Part shown: one piece after another, positions 8,530 through 18,233 of the stretch
Layout of the letters: every line of letters begins with the position of its first letter
Numbering within the stretch: the first letter of the stretch is position 1
Source: Planctomycetia bacterium
GTDB taxonomy: Bacteria > Planctomycetota > Planctomycetia > Pirellulales > UBA1268
Assembly: GCA_014192425.1 (NCBI GenBank)
Contig: BJHK01000007.1
Coordinates: 62,001 to 126,000, forward strand
Length of the DNA stretch: 64,000 nucleotides
Reading direction: 5' to 3'
Notes under the pieces: generated by a model
Databases searched by the model: none
What the model saw: only the letters and a program-made list of their open reading frames with translations
Told to the model about the DNA's origin: nothing
Position numbers and translations under genes: made by a program

Positions 8530-11500
8530 TCAGTGGCCTTCCGGCTGCGGCGGTGTCTCGAGCGTGGCGAGGTAGGCGACGAGGTCGCGGAGCTCGCGGA
8601 GCGTGAGCTTGTCGCGGATGTCGGCCGGCATGCCGGAGAGGCCCGCCGCGCGGTCCTCGACCACGGACTTGAGCACCGTCCGGCGCGAGCCGTCGGCGAG
8701 CAGCAGTTGGATCGTGTCGGCATCCTCGCCCCGGAGCGTGCCCGTGACGGTGGTGCCGTCGTCGAGCACGAGCGTGACCGAGCCGTAGCCGGGGGAGATC
8801 GCGGCGTTCGGATCGACGATCGACTCCAGGAATGACTCGCGGGACCGCGACTTGGCCAGGCCGGTAAGGTCCGGGCCGACGTCGCTGCCACGGGTGCCGA
8901 TGCGATGACAGCGCCGGCAGGAGACCTCCGTCTTGAAGAAGAAGATCTCCTCGCCGCGGGCCGGGTCGCCGCCATGCTCGGCCGCCCGCCAGGGGGCGAG
9001 CCGGTCGCCGGACGCCGCGGCGATCGTGGCCAGCCGGGCATCGAGCGTCGCATCCTTGCGGCTGCGGGCCGCCTCGATGACCTCGAGCTGGGCGGCGGCG
9101 GGGAGCGTGCCGGCACCCAGTCGCGCCAGCGCGTCGGCGACGACCGCCGTCGCCTCGTGGCCGTCGAGTCGGGCGACCGCGTCAATCGCGGCCTTGAGCT
9201 CGGGCAGGCTCTGGCCCGCGATCGCCGTTGTGGCCAGCGGCAGGAACCGGGCCGGCGTCGTGCGGGCCAGGATGCGCAGGCCGCCGCCACGGACGACGGC
9301 GTCGGCATCGGCGAGCGCCGCGTCGATCGCGCCGGGGAGTTGGCCCGCGCCGAGGCCGGCGAGCGCCTCCAGCATTTCCACGCGGCGCGCGGGTTCGAGC
9401 GCCGTGTCGATCGCCGCCTGCAACAAGAGCGGCGCGACGTCCGTGAAGCCGTAGGCGGCGGCGATCCGCAGGATGTCGGGACGGAGCGGACCGGCCGCTT
9501 CGAGGAGCGCCGGCAGGGCGGCGCGGATGGCGGCCGCCGCCGGCGCCTTGTCGCGGGCCGCCAGCGGCCGGCTGGAGCCAAGCACGCGGTCCAGAGTGCC
9601 CGGCGTGGGCCAGGCCTCCAGGCATGCGATCGCCTCCTTGCGCAGTGCGACGGGCGTGTCGGGGCGGGCGGCGATCCGCGCCACCGCGGCCGCCTGCGTG
9701 CCGCTTCCGACGCCGAAGTTGGCCGCGATCACACGGCGCCAGAGCGGCTCGGCGTCGGGAGCGGGCCGGTCGGTCGCCGCCGTGCCGCGGTCGCCGCCGA
9801 CATTGGGATAGCGGGCCGCGACCTCGGCCAGGGCCGGCGCGAGCGTCTCGATCGGCTCGTCGTGGATGCCGCGGGCAGCCTCGAGAACCACGGCCGGATC
9901 GGCGTCGTCGAGGCAGCGGGCGAGGAGCGGGCTGCGCAGGCGGCGCAGCGCGATCGTCACGCCGAGCCGGACGTCCACCGACGGATCGGCAAGAAAAGGC
10001 TCGAGCCGGTCGGCGCGGTTGGCGGCGGCCGGAGCGAGGCCGATGCCGCGATGACCGGCGCAGCGGGCAAGCGCCGTGATCACGGCGTGCCGCAACTCGT
10101 GGTCGCAGGTGATGGAATCGCGCAGGCTCGTCGTGGCGTCGTCGCGGAGCACGGCCACGAGCGCCGGGATCGCTGCGGCATCGCCGAGCCGGCCGAGGGC
10201 CTGGGCCGCGAAGAAGCGAACCCGCGGCGCCTCGTCACGCAGGCGGTCGGTGAGGAACGGGGCGGCGGGGGCGTGCCGCACGTCGCCGAGGCCGCGGCAG
10301 CACTGGGCGACGAGTTCGGAGCGGTCGGCGGCCGATGGTGCCGTGACGGTCGCGGCGAGTTTCATGACCGCGGCGGCGGCAGCGGCGGCCTGGGGCGATG
10401 CGCCGCGGCCGATCTGGGCCAGCCCCCAGATCGCGTGGAGCCGCGGCCGCAGCGGCTGCTGCCCGTCGGCGGCCGTCGTCTCGAGCAGGGGGATGGATTC
10501 GGTGGGGCGGCGGGCGAGGGCGAACTGGGTCCGGAGCCGGACCCGCATGTCGCGATGGCCGAGGAGCGATGCGAGGTCCGCGATCGGCAGGGCCGCGACG
10601 TCGCTCGTCAGCAGCCGCCGGGTCGCGTCGCGTTGCGTCTGTTCGGCGGGCGTCCGCTCCGTGCGGCTGATCCTGTGGATCCGTCCCTTGCCGGCACCGG
10701 TCCAGCTCTCGACGTAGTCGAGGACATACAGGTCGCCGTCGGGGCCGAACTGGCAGTCGGTCGCCAGCACGTGCCGGACGAAGGGAGCGATCTTCGACAC
10801 CGTGAACCCGGCCCCGCGCGGGGCGACGGTGATGGCGTTGACGCCGCTGCGTGGCGCGGCGCCGCGGAAGTCGCAGAGAAAAAACCGGCCGGCGAACTCG
10901 GCGGGCAGGCCGACGCCGGGGTCGTAGCACAGGCCGGAGGGGCCGGGGGGGAGATGCACCAGCGGCGGCAGGACGTTGGCCGCCTGCCCCTTGAAGGCGG
11001 GGTGCCAGAGTTTCTCGCGGCTCCACGGGCCGCGGTCGGAAAGATATTGAAACGGCATGCGCCAGCCGCTGTCGGCGCCCTCGACGATCTGCACGAACCG
11101 GGCCTGGTCGCCGGCGTCGCTGTTGTTGTCGCCGGTGAACAGGTTGCCGAGGTCGTCGAAGGCGAGTTCCTGCGGGTTGCGCAGGCCCTCGTGGACCACT
11201 TCCAGGCCGCTGCCGTCGGGCTCGCACCGCAGCACCGCGCCGCGGTCGGTGACGATGATCCGGTCGGCGCCGATCGGGACGTTGAACCCGCGGTCGCCGA
11301 TCGAGAAATAGATCCGGCCGTCGGGGCCCTCGCAGAGGCCGTGCATGTCGTGGCCGAAGAAGGCGAACTTCACGCCGAAGCCCTGGTGCAGCGACGTCCG
11401 CTCGTCGGCCCGGCCGTCGTCGTCCGTGTCGCGGAGCCGCCAGAGGTGCGGGATGCAGGTGTAGTACACGGCGCCGTCGCGGACGAGGACGCCGGCGCCG

Positions 11501-12000
11501 ATGCCATCGAGGATGTCGTTAAAGCCGTCTGCGAAGACGGTGGCCGTCTCGAACCGGCCGTCGCCATCGGCATCGACGAGCCGGCGCAGCCGGTCGTGCT
11601 CGCGGGTGTAGTGGTCGAGGTTCGCCCCGGCGTGCTTCTTGATGAAAGCCAGCCGGTCTTCGACCGAACGGGAGGCGAGGTCGTCGGCCAGCCAGTTCAT
11701 GTGGCGGCGGTTGTCCTCGACGCCCTTTTCCGCGCGAAAGGTCTCGCAGACGAAGATCCGGCCCCGGTCGTCGAACGTGAAGGCGACCGGATTGGCGAGC
11801 TCCGGCTCGGCGGCCGCGAGGACAGCCTTGAAGCCGGGGGGGAGGCCGATCGCAGCCGTGCCCCGGGCGGCCTCAGCCGAGGCGGGGGCGATCGTGGGGA
11901 CGTACGGGGTGGACTCGGCGGCGCCAACCGTCGCCACGGCGAGGGTCATGACGGAGAGCAGGCCGGACGAAACCGGGAGCACGTGCGAGCGGAAGTGCAT
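8530..12000 (-). CDS. PVC-type membrane-bound dehydrogenase with HEAT repeats and C-terminal cytochrome c domain
   Basis: A 1156-residue exported protein of a type expanded in Planctomycetes and Verrucomicrobia. The ATG at 12000 gives a signal peptide (SSGLLSVMTLAVATVGAAES). Residues from about 45 to 450 form a sugar-dehydrogenase-like beta-propeller (GLPPGFKAVLAAAEPELANP, DGRIYFSIGDRG, NPQELAFDDLGNLF). The middle, about 500-1000, is a long run of HEAT-like helical repeats (for example FFAAQALGRLGDAAAIPALVAVL). The C-terminus has a heme c site, CRRCH at 1028-1032, in a domain ending LRELRDLVAYLATLE. A periplasmic redox enzyme passing electrons to its own heme is likely; the substrate is unknown. 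A large plus-strand ORF over the gene is a shadow. Confidence 0.92.
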   Translation of the reverse strand: MHFRSHVLPVSSGLLSVMTLAVATVGAAESTPYVPTIAPASAEAARGTAAIGLPPGFKAVLAAAEPELANPVAFTFDDRGRIFVCETFRAEKGVEDNRRHMNWLADDLASRSVEDRLAFIKKHAGANLDHYTREHDRLRRLVDADGDGRFETATVFADGFNDILDGIGAGVLVRDGAVYYTCIPHLWRLRDTDDDGRADERTSLHQGFGVKFAFFGHDMHGLCEGPDGRIYFSIGDRGFNVPIGADRIIVTDRGAVLRCEPDGSGLEVVHEGLRNPQELAFDDLGNLFTGDNNSDAGDQARFVQIVEGADSGWRMPFQYLSDRGPWSREKLWHPAFKGQAANVLPPLVHLPPGPSGLCYDPGVGLPAEFAGRFFLCDFRGAAPRSGVNAITVAPRGAGFTVSKIAPFVRHVLATDCQFGPDGDLYVLDYVESWTGAGKGRIHRISRTERTPAEQTQRDATRRLLTSDVAALPIADLASLLGHRDMRVRLRTQFALARRPTESIPLLETTAADGQQPLRPRLHAIWGLAQIGRGASPQAAAAAAAVMKLAATVTAPSAADRSELVAQCCRGLGDVRHAPAAPFLTDRLRDEAPRVRFFAAQALGRLGDAAAIPALVAVLRDDATTSLRDSITCDHELRHAVITALARCAGHRGIGLAPAAANRADRLEPFLADPSVDVRLGVTIALRRLRSPLLARCLDDADPAVVLEAARGIHDEPIETLAPALAEVAARYPNVGGDRGTAATDRPAPDAEPLWRRVIAANFGVGSGTQAAAVARIAARPDTPVALRKEAIACLEAWPTPGTLDRVLGSSRPLAARDKAPAAAAIRAALPALLEAAGPLRPDILRIAAAYGFTDVAPLLLQAAIDTALEPARRVEMLEALAGLGAGQLPGAIDAALADADAVVRGGGLRILARTTPARFLPLATTAIAGQSLPELKAAIDAVARLDGHEATAVVADALARLGAGTLPAAAQLEVIEAARSRKDATLDARLATIAAASGDRLAPWRAAEHGGDPARGEEIFFFKTEVSCRRCHRIGTRGSDVGPDLTGLAKSRSRESFLESIVDPNAAISPGYGSVTLVLDDGTTVTGTLRGEDADTIQLLLADGSRRTVLKSVVEDRAAGLSGMPADIRDKLTLRELRDLVAYLATLETPPQPEGH

Positions 12001-12091
12001 GGTGATCGGTCGCTCAAAACGAGGAAAACGTATTGCAAAAGTATAGCCCGAGCCCGGCGCCGGGCCGCCCGGCCCGGCAGCTGCGTGGCTT

Positions 12092-13348
12092 CTAGCGCTG
12101 TGCCGGAGAAGTGAGGAGCGGACCGAGGTCGAGCGTGTGAAAGGCCCGGCCGGCGGCCCGCTTGCCGACGGCAAGCAGGAGCCGTCGGTCGTGCGGCTCG
12201 AAGATCATCGATTGCAGGGTGAGATCCCCCTGGCTCGTGCGGGCGAGGAGCTTTTGGAGCGCACCGCGATCGAGCCGCCCCCAGTCGCGGCCGGTGTCTC
12301 CGACGAGGCAGTCGTAGCGGGTGCAGAGCCGGGGCTCGTCGCGATCGCCGCGGTGGTGGTTCGTGGCCGCGAGCGGTGCGCTGGCGGCGGCCCGCCGGAC
12401 GACGATGCCGGCGGGCGTGATCTCGACGAGGGCGCGGTCGCCGGCTGCGTCCATGAGCATGAGATTGTTGGCGGTCTGCCGCTTCTCCTGCTCGAGAAGT
12501 TCGATCGCCTCGGCCACGGTCCGGCAATCCTCGAGGATCGTCCGGTAGAGGAGCGCGTACGGCATGGCATCGGGTAGGCGGGGCGTTCGCGCTACCTCCA
12601 TGTTGGCGAGCGTGAGACCGTGCTCGTTCATGCCGGAGAGGACGCCGACGAGGCCCGGCCAAGTGACGGCTGCGAAGGCGTGGCGGCCCGCCGGCCTGAC
12701 GACGACCACGAGCGACTGGTCGTCGGCGACGTCGAACGAGGGAAAGTCGAGGTTGCGGCCGAGCCGCGGAACGCCGTCGGCGCTGGCGGCGCCGGAGAGC
12801 GCGATCGTCGAGCAGCCGACGCTCGGGACAAGATCGAGAAACGAGTTGGCCAGCAGCATCTGCCCGGCGGGCAGGCCAGCGGCCTCGGAGAGCGCGTCGA
12901 GCTCGGCGCGGTGGTGGGGGCGGAGCAGGGGGCGGAAGCCGGCCGCGGCCACGAGGCCGGCGGCGTGGCGGCTCGCGTCGCCGAAGATCGCCTTTACGTA
13001 GCGGGCCTCGAGCATCCGGATCCGGTCGCGGAGCGCCTGGCCATGCGCGCGGCCGATCGCCTCGGGTGTGCCGCCGACGGTCACGACGTCGAAGGGCGGG
13101 CGAGGGGTGGTCGCGGCGGCCGGCGGGGGTTGAGAGGAGGCAGACGCCGACGCCGGGGGCGGTGGCGCCGCTCCGGGGTTCGCCGTGGCGACGGGGCGGC
13201 AGCCGACGGTCATCACCACGCCGCCGGCGGTGAGGATCAGGCCGGCGGCGGCGACGAAACGCCGCCGCCGCCGGCAGCAGCGCGACGCGGCCGGGAACTG
13301 GCATCCCGCCGCCGTCGGGATATCGCTACCATTCCCTCGGCCCGGCAT
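12092..13348 (-). CDS. C45-family autoproteolytic acyltransferase/hydrolase lipoprotein
   Basis: A 418-residue protein related to the penicillin acyltransferase (IAT) family of N-terminal nucleophile enzymes. [10 protein letters not shown] places the expected nucleophile at Cys179, where self-cleavage would free the active subunit; GRNLDFPS just after is typical of the family. An Arg-rich stretch and hydrophobic segment end in MTVGC (Cys50), a lipobox, so the protein is probably a lipoprotein; a Pro/Ala-rich linker follows. The ATG at 13348 is the only reasonable start before the signal and leaves 58 bp to the divergent phoH gene. It should hydrolyse or transfer acyl groups on an amide; substrate unknown. 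Confidence 0.82.
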   Translation of the reverse strand: MPGRGNGSDIPTAAGCQFPAASRCCRRRRRFVAAAGLILTAGGVVMTVGCRPVATANPGAAPPPPASASASSQPPPAAATTPRPPFDVVTVGGTPEAIGRAHGQALRDRIRMLEARYVKAIFGDASRHAAGLVAAAGFRPLLRPHHRAELDALSEAAGLPAGQMLLANSFLDLVPSVGCSTIALSGAASADGVPRLGRNLDFPSFDVADDQSLVVVVRPAGRHAFAAVTWPGLVGVLSGMNEHGLTLANMEVARTPRLPDAMPYALLYRTILEDCRTVAEAIELLEQEKRQTANNLMLMDAAGDRALVEITPAGIVVRRAAASAPLAATNHHRGDRDEPRLCTRYDCLVGDTGRDWGRLDRGALQKLLARTSQGDLTLQSMIFEPHDRRLLLAVGKRAAGRAFHTLDLGPLLTSPAQR

Positions 13349-13406
13349 TCCAGCGCGGGAGGCCGGGAGTGATGGATCCGCAGGCGGCAGCGTTCTGGGA
13401 GGCTTC

Positions 13407-14738
13407 ATGACCGACGCCGGAATCAAGCTTTTCATTCTCGACACCAACGTCATCCTCCACGATTCCGGCTGCATCCGCAACTTCCAGGAACACGACGTCG
13501 CGATCCCGATCACCGTCCTCGAAGAGCTCGACCAGTTCAAGCGCGGCAACGAGGACATTCACTTTCAGGCCCGCGAGTTCCTGCGCCGGCTCGACGCCCT
13601 CACCGGCGACGTGCTCTCGGAGCAGGGGAGCCCGCTGGGGCCGGGGCTGGGGTCGATTCGCGTCGTCCTCGGCGGGGCGGCCGACAGCAGGCTCGCCGAC
13701 GCGTTCCTTCAAGACACGCCCGACCACCGCATCCTGCGGATCGCGCTGGCCATGGAGCGGCGCGTCGCGCCCCGGGCCGTGATCCTCGTCACCAAGGACA
13801 CGAACCTGCGCATGAAGGCCAAGTCGCTCGGCCTCCGCGCCCAGGACTACACCTCGGGGAAGGTCAAGGCCTTCGAGGGGCTGTACACCGGAAAGCGGGT
13901 CGTCGAGGGCCTCGACAGCGAGGCGATCGACCGGCTGTACGCCAAGCCGGGGGGCCTGCCGGTCGCCGACTTGCCGCTCGATCCGCCGCCGCGGGCCAAT
14001 GAGAACTTCGTCCTGCGCAACGGCAGCAAGTCGGCGCTGGCGACGTTTCGCCAGGCCGACGGCACGTTCCAGCGGATCGAGAAGCACGTCTGCTACGGGA
14101 TCACGCCGCGGAACGCGGAGCAGTCGTTCGCCCTCCGCGCCCTGACCGACGACGCCATCAAGCTCGTGACGCTGGCCGGCACGGCGGGAACTGGAAAGAC
14201 GCTCCTCGCGCTGGCGGCGGCGCTCGAGTGCCGGCAGCGATATCGGCAGATCATGCTCGCCCGGCCGGTCGTGCCCCTCTCCAACCGGGATCTCGGCTTC
14301 CTGCCGGGGGACATCGCCGACAAGCTCGACCCCTACATGCAGCCGCTGTACGACAACCTGACCGTGATCCGCCACCAGTGCGGCGACGACACCCAGGCGG
14401 CGCAGCGGATCAACGACATGCGCGAGTCGGAGAAGCTCGTGATCTCCCCGCTGGCCTACATCCGCGGCCGCAGCCTGCAGCGGATGTTCTTCATCATCGA
14501 CGAAGCCCAGAACCTCACGCCCCACGAGGTGAAGACGATCATCACGCGGGCCGGGGAGGGGACGAAGATCGTGCTCACCGGCGACATCGCCCAGATCGAC
14601 CAGCCGTATCTCGACGCCCTGTCGAACGGCCTCTCCTACCTGATCCACCGGATGGCGGGGCAGTCGCTGTATGCCCACGTCACGCTGGAGAAGGGGGAAC
14701 GGTCGGCGCTCGCCGACCTGGCCAGCGCGCTGCTCTGA
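13407..14738 (+). CDS. phoH: PhoH-family protein with N-terminal PIN domain (PhoH2 type)
   Basis: A 443-residue two-domain protein. Residues 1-150 form a PIN nuclease domain ([11 protein letters not shown] at the start, [12 protein letters not shown] later, with the acidic residues of the PIN active site). Residues 230-443 form a PhoH ATPase with Walker A GTAGTGKT at 258-265 and a DEAQ Walker B in [18 protein letters not shown]. Such PIN-PhoH fusions are RNA helicase/ribonucleases in characterised cases. The ATG at 13407 follows a GGGAGG ribosome binding site; the in-frame extension upstream overlaps the divergent gene and is rejected. Confidence 0.93.
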   Translation: MTDAGIKLFILDTNVILHDSGCIRNFQEHDVAIPITVLEELDQFKRGNEDIHFQAREFLRRLDALTGDVLSEQGSPLGPGLGSIRVVLGGAADSRLADAFLQDTPDHRILRIALAMERRVAPRAVILVTKDTNLRMKAKSLGLRAQDYTSGKVKAFEGLYTGKRVVEGLDSEAIDRLYAKPGGLPVADLPLDPPPRANENFVLRNGSKSALATFRQADGTFQRIEKHVCYGITPRNAEQSFALRALTDDAIKLVTLAGTAGTGKTLLALAAALECRQRYRQIMLARPVVPLSNRDLGFLPGDIADKLDPYMQPLYDNLTVIRHQCGDDTQAAQRINDMRESEKLVISPLAYIRGRSLQRMFFIIDEAQNLTPHEVKTIITRAGEGTKIVLTGDIAQIDQPYLDALSNGLSYLIHRMAGQSLYAHVTLEKGERSALADLASALL

Positions 14739-14793
14739 GAATCGCACGAACGACCACTTGTATCACGGGGCAATGCATCGATCCCCACCCCGC

Positions 14794-15747
14794 TCAGTGC
14801 AGCTTTTTTCGTTTCGCTTTCTTCCCGCGCGTGGCCAGTTTTTTCGCGGCCGACGGTATCCTCGCGGCCGAAGGTTTCTTCTTCGCTGTCGCCTTCTTCT
14901 TGACTGCCGCTTTCTTCTTGACTGCCGCTTTCTTCGTGGCCACGCGTGCAGCAGGCCGCGCGGGCTTTGACGGGGCCTGCGCCGGCGGCCGCCCGCCGGC
15001 GTGGTGCCGGGGTGGTTTCGAACCCTGGCCAAGATCGATGCCGAAAACCGCCGCCAGGTCGTCCGCGGCGATCGTGTGCGCGTCGTCGCCGCGAACGGCC
15101 CGCGACACCGACTCCTTCGTCGCCGCGGCCACGAGTTCCTGCTGATCGACACCCCGCAGCAGGAACAGCAGTTCCGGCTGCGTGTCGAGGCGGGCGCCGA
15201 TGCCATACAAGACCGCCGCGAGATGCTTGCAGAGAGAGGCGCCGTCGGGGCACGAGCACGTGACGTCGATCTCGCGCGGCGACGGAAACATCCCGTCGCC
15301 GGGCTTCACGAGCCGCTCCATCACGTCGTCGGCCAGCCGTCCGGCGAGCAGGTCGATGAGCGACCCGATCGACGTGGCACAGTCGGCCTTGATGGCCCGC
15401 CATTTCGGCGGCGAGAGCGGCGCGATGGCGATCGCCACGTCGTACGCCGTCGATCCGGCGACGATCGCCTCGATCCGACCGCGGGTGACGAGCAGATCGA
15501 CCACCGATCCATTGCGGGCGTAGGTGCGGCCGCGGGGCAGACGATTGGAGAAGTCGCTGTAGGTCTCAAGGTTTCGGCACCACGCCTTTCCCCAGAATGT
15601 CTTGGCGATGTCGCGGCCGGTGATCGCGACGGGCTCCGGCTGGCGGCCGAAGGCCTTGGCCCGCTTGGCGGCGCGCTTCTTCGCAGCCGCGATCCGCTCG
15701 CCGACCGGCACATGCTCAAACCAAGCGTCGAACCTGCCCCACCTCAT
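14794..15747 (-). CDS. SWIM zinc-finger protein with lysine-rich tail
   Basis: A 317-residue protein with a SWIM zinc finger: Cys164, Cys166, Cys173 and His175 in VTCSCPDGASLCKHLAAVLYG. It opens with RWGRFDAWFEHVPVGERI, as do SWIM proteins encoded beside SNF2 helicases in many bacteria, and ends in a repeated Ala/Lys tail (AAVKKKAAVKKKATAKKK) that should bind nucleic acid. The ATG at 15747 is chosen by that family start; a longer ORF upstream is probably untranslated. A deleted second copy sits at 27773-28066, 226 bp from the start of the SNF2 gene at 28292, suggesting that the SWIM and SNF2 genes were once neighbours there. Confidence 0.85.
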   Translation of the reverse strand: MRWGRFDAWFEHVPVGERIAAAKKRAAKRAKAFGRQPEPVAITGRDIAKTFWGKAWCRNLETYSDFSNRLPRGRTYARNGSVVDLLVTRGRIEAIVAGSTAYDVAIAIAPLSPPKWRAIKADCATSIGSLIDLLAGRLADDVMERLVKPGDGMFPSPREIDVTCSCPDGASLCKHLAAVLYGIGARLDTQPELLFLLRGVDQQELVAAATKESVSRAVRGDDAHTIAADDLAAVFGIDLGQGSKPPRHHAGGRPPAQAPSKPARPAARVATKKAAVKKKAAVKKKATAKKKPSAARIPSAAKKLATRGKKAKRKKLH

Positions 15748-15985
15748 CCGTGCCCTCCGCGTTGCCGAGGCCTGCTCACTCCCACGACTGCGTCGTGAAC
15801 CCGAGGTTGGTGGCGTTCTCCGATACACCACGTTTTACAAGATCCCTGGGGGACCTCGGCGACCGCCTTGCCGTCCCGCCACCAGAACCGCTGCAACTGG
15901 CTCCGCAGGTGGACCGGCGACCACGCCGAGATTGCCAGCCGTTCTCCGTGCATACCCGCGAGAGTTGGCCCGGCAGACGGCGAGC

Positions 15986-16205
15986 AGGTCACAACAAAGC
16001 CGCCCGGAGGCCGAGCCGCCCGGAGGCCGGACCCGGAGAGGCTCCGCGCCGACGCCAAAAAAACGTCACTCCAGCGAAGATGGCAACCGTTTCGGGTGCC
16101 GCTGATTGGGTCTCGGAGAACGCCGGCATCGGCCTCGCGAGCCGCCCATCAGCGCGACAATGCCTGTGGATACGGTTGCGGAAGTGCTGTTGGCCGGACT
16201 ATATT
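15986..16205 (+). repeat. Dispersed repeat R1, left border of the foreign cassette, ending in a promoter-like sequence
   Basis: About 220 bp here match 26380-26617 over the whole length, including the AGGTCACAACAAAGCCGCC start, short GGAGGCCGAGCCGCC repeats, an A tract and the conserved end. The last 30 bp read TTGCGG (16176-16181), 18 bp, TATATT (16200-16205). The KAS III gene starts 36 bp downstream. Confidence 0.8.
16176..16205 (+). promoter_or_regulatory. Promoter-like end of repeat R1
   Basis: TTGCGG-18 bp-TATATT, with TATATT a good -10 match. It points into the five-gene plus-strand operon. The same module with TATCCT occurs at 26588 and 45119. Confidence 0.5.
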
Positions 16206-16240
16206 TTTTTCCAAGTTCAGTTGCAATCGAAGGTGGCTTG

Positions 16241-17254
16241 ATGTCGATCGCGTTGCCCGGCGGCCCAGTTCGCGTTGTGATCGCCGGAACGGGAAGCTGT
16301 CTCGGTGATGCGGTTCTGTCGTCCTCCGAACTCGACACCCGTTTTTCGAAAACCGCGGGCTGGTTCGAGGCGCGAACCGGCATCGCGAGCAGGCCGGTCT
16401 GCCACAACTCCGACCAGGTCGCGATGGCGGTTGCCGCCTCCCGCCGGGCTCTGGCCGATGCGGGCGTGGAGGCTGCGCAGATTGGCCTCATGCTGTTCGC
16501 CGCCTCCGTTTCCTACCAGCCGATCCCGGCCACGGCGCCGCTCGTGCAGCGCGGACTGGGAATTGAGGACGGCGCGTGCTGCGCTTTCGATGTGAACGCC
16601 ACCTGCCTCGGATTTCTGGCCGCATGCGACGTTGCATCCTCGTTCATTGGATCAGGACGCTGCCGGCATGCGATAGTCGTTGCGTCGGAAGTCGCGTCAC
16701 GGGCGCTGCCCTGGGAGGGCGATCCCGAGACGGCCGCCCTGTTCGGCGACGGCGCAGCAGCGGCGGTGCTGTCGCCCTCTCGCGACGAAAGCGGCTTCGT
16801 TGCCTTCCGTATCGAAACAAGGCCGTCGGGCTGGGAGGATTGCCAACTCGCCTCGGGCGGCACGCGGCACGATTTTCGTCGCGATCGTGAGGCTTTTGAG
16901 GCCGGCAGCCTTTTCCGCATGGACGGCAAGGCGCTGTACCGGCACACGGCGGAGCACTTCGATGGCTTCGTCGGGCGGCTGCTGGCCGGGGCGGGATGGG
17001 CCCGCGAGGAAATCGACATCGTCGTGCCACACCAGGCGAGCGCGCTGGCGCTGCGGCACCTGTCGGCCCGCTGCGGCTTCGCGCCGGAGAAGGTCGTCGA
17101 TCTTATCTCGAACTCCGGAAACCAGGTCGCTGCCTCCTTGCCTGGTGCGTTGGACCATGCGCGCCGTACCGGACTGCTGAAACTGGGCACGAAGTGCCTG
17201 ATGCTCGGAACTGCCGCCGGCCTGTCCTTCGGCGGCGCGGCCATGGTCGCATGA
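16241..17254 (+). CDS. 3-oxoacyl-ACP synthase III (FabH/KAS III)-like condensing enzyme
   Basis: A 337-residue thiolase-fold enzyme with a complete KAS III triad: Cys122 in FDVNATCLGF, His264 in VVPHQAS, Asn294 in SNSGNQVAAS. It should join an acyl-CoA or acyl-ACP to a malonyl unit, or condense two acyl chains as OleA-type relatives do. The ATG at 16241 lies behind GAAGGTGG and directly downstream of repeat R1. The stop is one base from the next ATG. No acyl carrier protein is encoded in the cassette, so it must use the host's ACP or CoA. Base and codon use look less GC-extreme than in the flanking planctomycete genes. Whether it is a FabH duplicate or a specialised synthase cannot be told, but context favours the latter. 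Confidence 0.9.
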   Translation: MSIALPGGPVRVVIAGTGSCLGDAVLSSSELDTRFSKTAGWFEARTGIASRPVCHNSDQVAMAVAASRRALADAGVEAAQIGLMLFAASVSYQPIPATAPLVQRGLGIEDGACCAFDVNATCLGFLAACDVASSFIGSGRCRHAIVVASEVASRALPWEGDPETAALFGDGAAAAVLSPSRDESGFVAFRIETRPSGWEDCQLASGGTRHDFRRDREAFEAGSLFRMDGKALYRHTAEHFDGFVGRLLAGAGWAREEIDIVVPHQASALALRHLSARCGFAPEKVVDLISNSGNQVAASLPGALDHARRTGLLKLGTKCLMLGTAAGLSFGGAAMVA

Positions 17255-17255
17255 A

Positions 17256-18233
17256 ATGCGGGTCCTCGTCACTGGTGCAACCGGCTTCCTTGGTGGCCGG
17301 CTCAGCCGGATGCTGATGGCGGAGGGGGCCGATGTTCTCGCGACGGGCCGCGACCGGCAACCGGGCGCAGAACTCGCGGCAGCCGGCGCCCGTTTCGTGC
17401 CGGCCGACCTGTCGACCACGCGAGGGCACGCGCTGGCGGAGCTGTTCGGGCCGGTCGATGCGGTGGTGCATGCGGCGGCGCTGTCGTCTGCCTGGGGGCG
17501 GCGGGAAGCCTTCATGGCCGCAAACGTCACGGCCACCCGGAACCTGCGCGATTTTGCCTCCGCGGCGGGCGTGAAGCGTCTCGTGCTCGTTTCCACGCCG
17601 GCCGTCACCTTCTGCTTCGCCGACCGCCTTGGCATCCGCGAGAACGAGCCTTTGCCGCCGCCGGTCAACGCCTATGCGGAAACGAAGCGCATCGCAGAGG
17701 AGGAGACGCTTGCCGACACGCGGCTCGAAGCGATGGTCTTGCGTCCACGTGCCATCTACGGTCGCGGCGACAAGGCGCTGCTGCCAAGGCTCGTGCGCGC
17801 GGCCAAGTTCGGGCCGTTGCCACTTTTGCGCGGCGGACGGGCTGTGGTGAACCTCACCCATGTCGACGATTCCTGCCGGGCGATCCTCGCGGCCCTGGCC
17901 GCACCGCCGGGCCTGCGAGGCGTCTGGAACATTTCTTGCGAGGAGGAACTGCCAGTCAGGGCGATAGCGGAAAGCGCCGCCGCGCGGTCCGGCGTCGCGG
18001 TGCGCTGGCGAAGCGTTCCCTGGCCGCTGGCGCGCGAGGCGGTGCGGCTGTCGGAGTGGCGGGCGCTGCTGACGCCGGGCCGGCCGGAACCGCCTATCAC
18101 ACGCTACGGCCTGGGCCTGCTGGCCTTCAGTCAGACGCTGGACGTGAGCGCCGCGAAACGCGATCTTGGCTTCGCGGCCGCCATCGGTTTCGAGGAGGGG
18201 CTGCGGCTCACATTTGGCGAGGGAACGCCATGA
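17256..18233 (+). CDS. NAD(P)-dependent epimerase/dehydratase (extended SDR)
   Basis: A 325-residue extended short-chain dehydrogenase. The Rossmann motif is GATGFLG at 7-13, and the catalytic residues are Ser113/Thr114, Tyr140 and Lys144 (YAETK). The VLRPRAIYGRGD segment is typical of 3-beta-HSD and OleD-like reductases, which act on beta-keto or hydroxy compounds. That suits a role after the condensing enzyme: reducing the beta-keto product. It starts one base after the upstream stop, and its own stop overlaps the next start as ATGA, so translation is coupled. Confidence 0.9.
   Translation: MRVLVTGATGFLGGRLSRMLMAEGADVLATGRDRQPGAELAAAGARFVPADLSTTRGHALAELFGPVDAVVHAAALSSAWGRREAFMAANVTATRNLRDFASAAGVKRLVLVSTPAVTFCFADRLGIRENEPLPPPVNAYAETKRIAEEETLADTRLEAMVLRPRAIYGRGDKALLPRLVRAAKFGPLPLLRGGRAVVNLTHVDDSCRAILAALAAPPGLRGVWNISCEEELPVRAIAESAAARSGVAVRWRSVPWPLAREAVRLSEWRALLTPGRPEPPITRYGLGLLAFSQTLDVSAAKRDLGFAAAIGFEEGLRLTFGEGTP

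Noticed and set aside
12016-12050. Promoter before the PVC-type heme protein gene
   Set aside because: TATACT is present on the minus strand but no -35 box lies at 16-18 bp.
8905-12114. 1069-codon plus-strand ORF
   Set aside because: Antisense to the PVC-type heme protein, whose signal peptide, propeller and CxxCH are clear.
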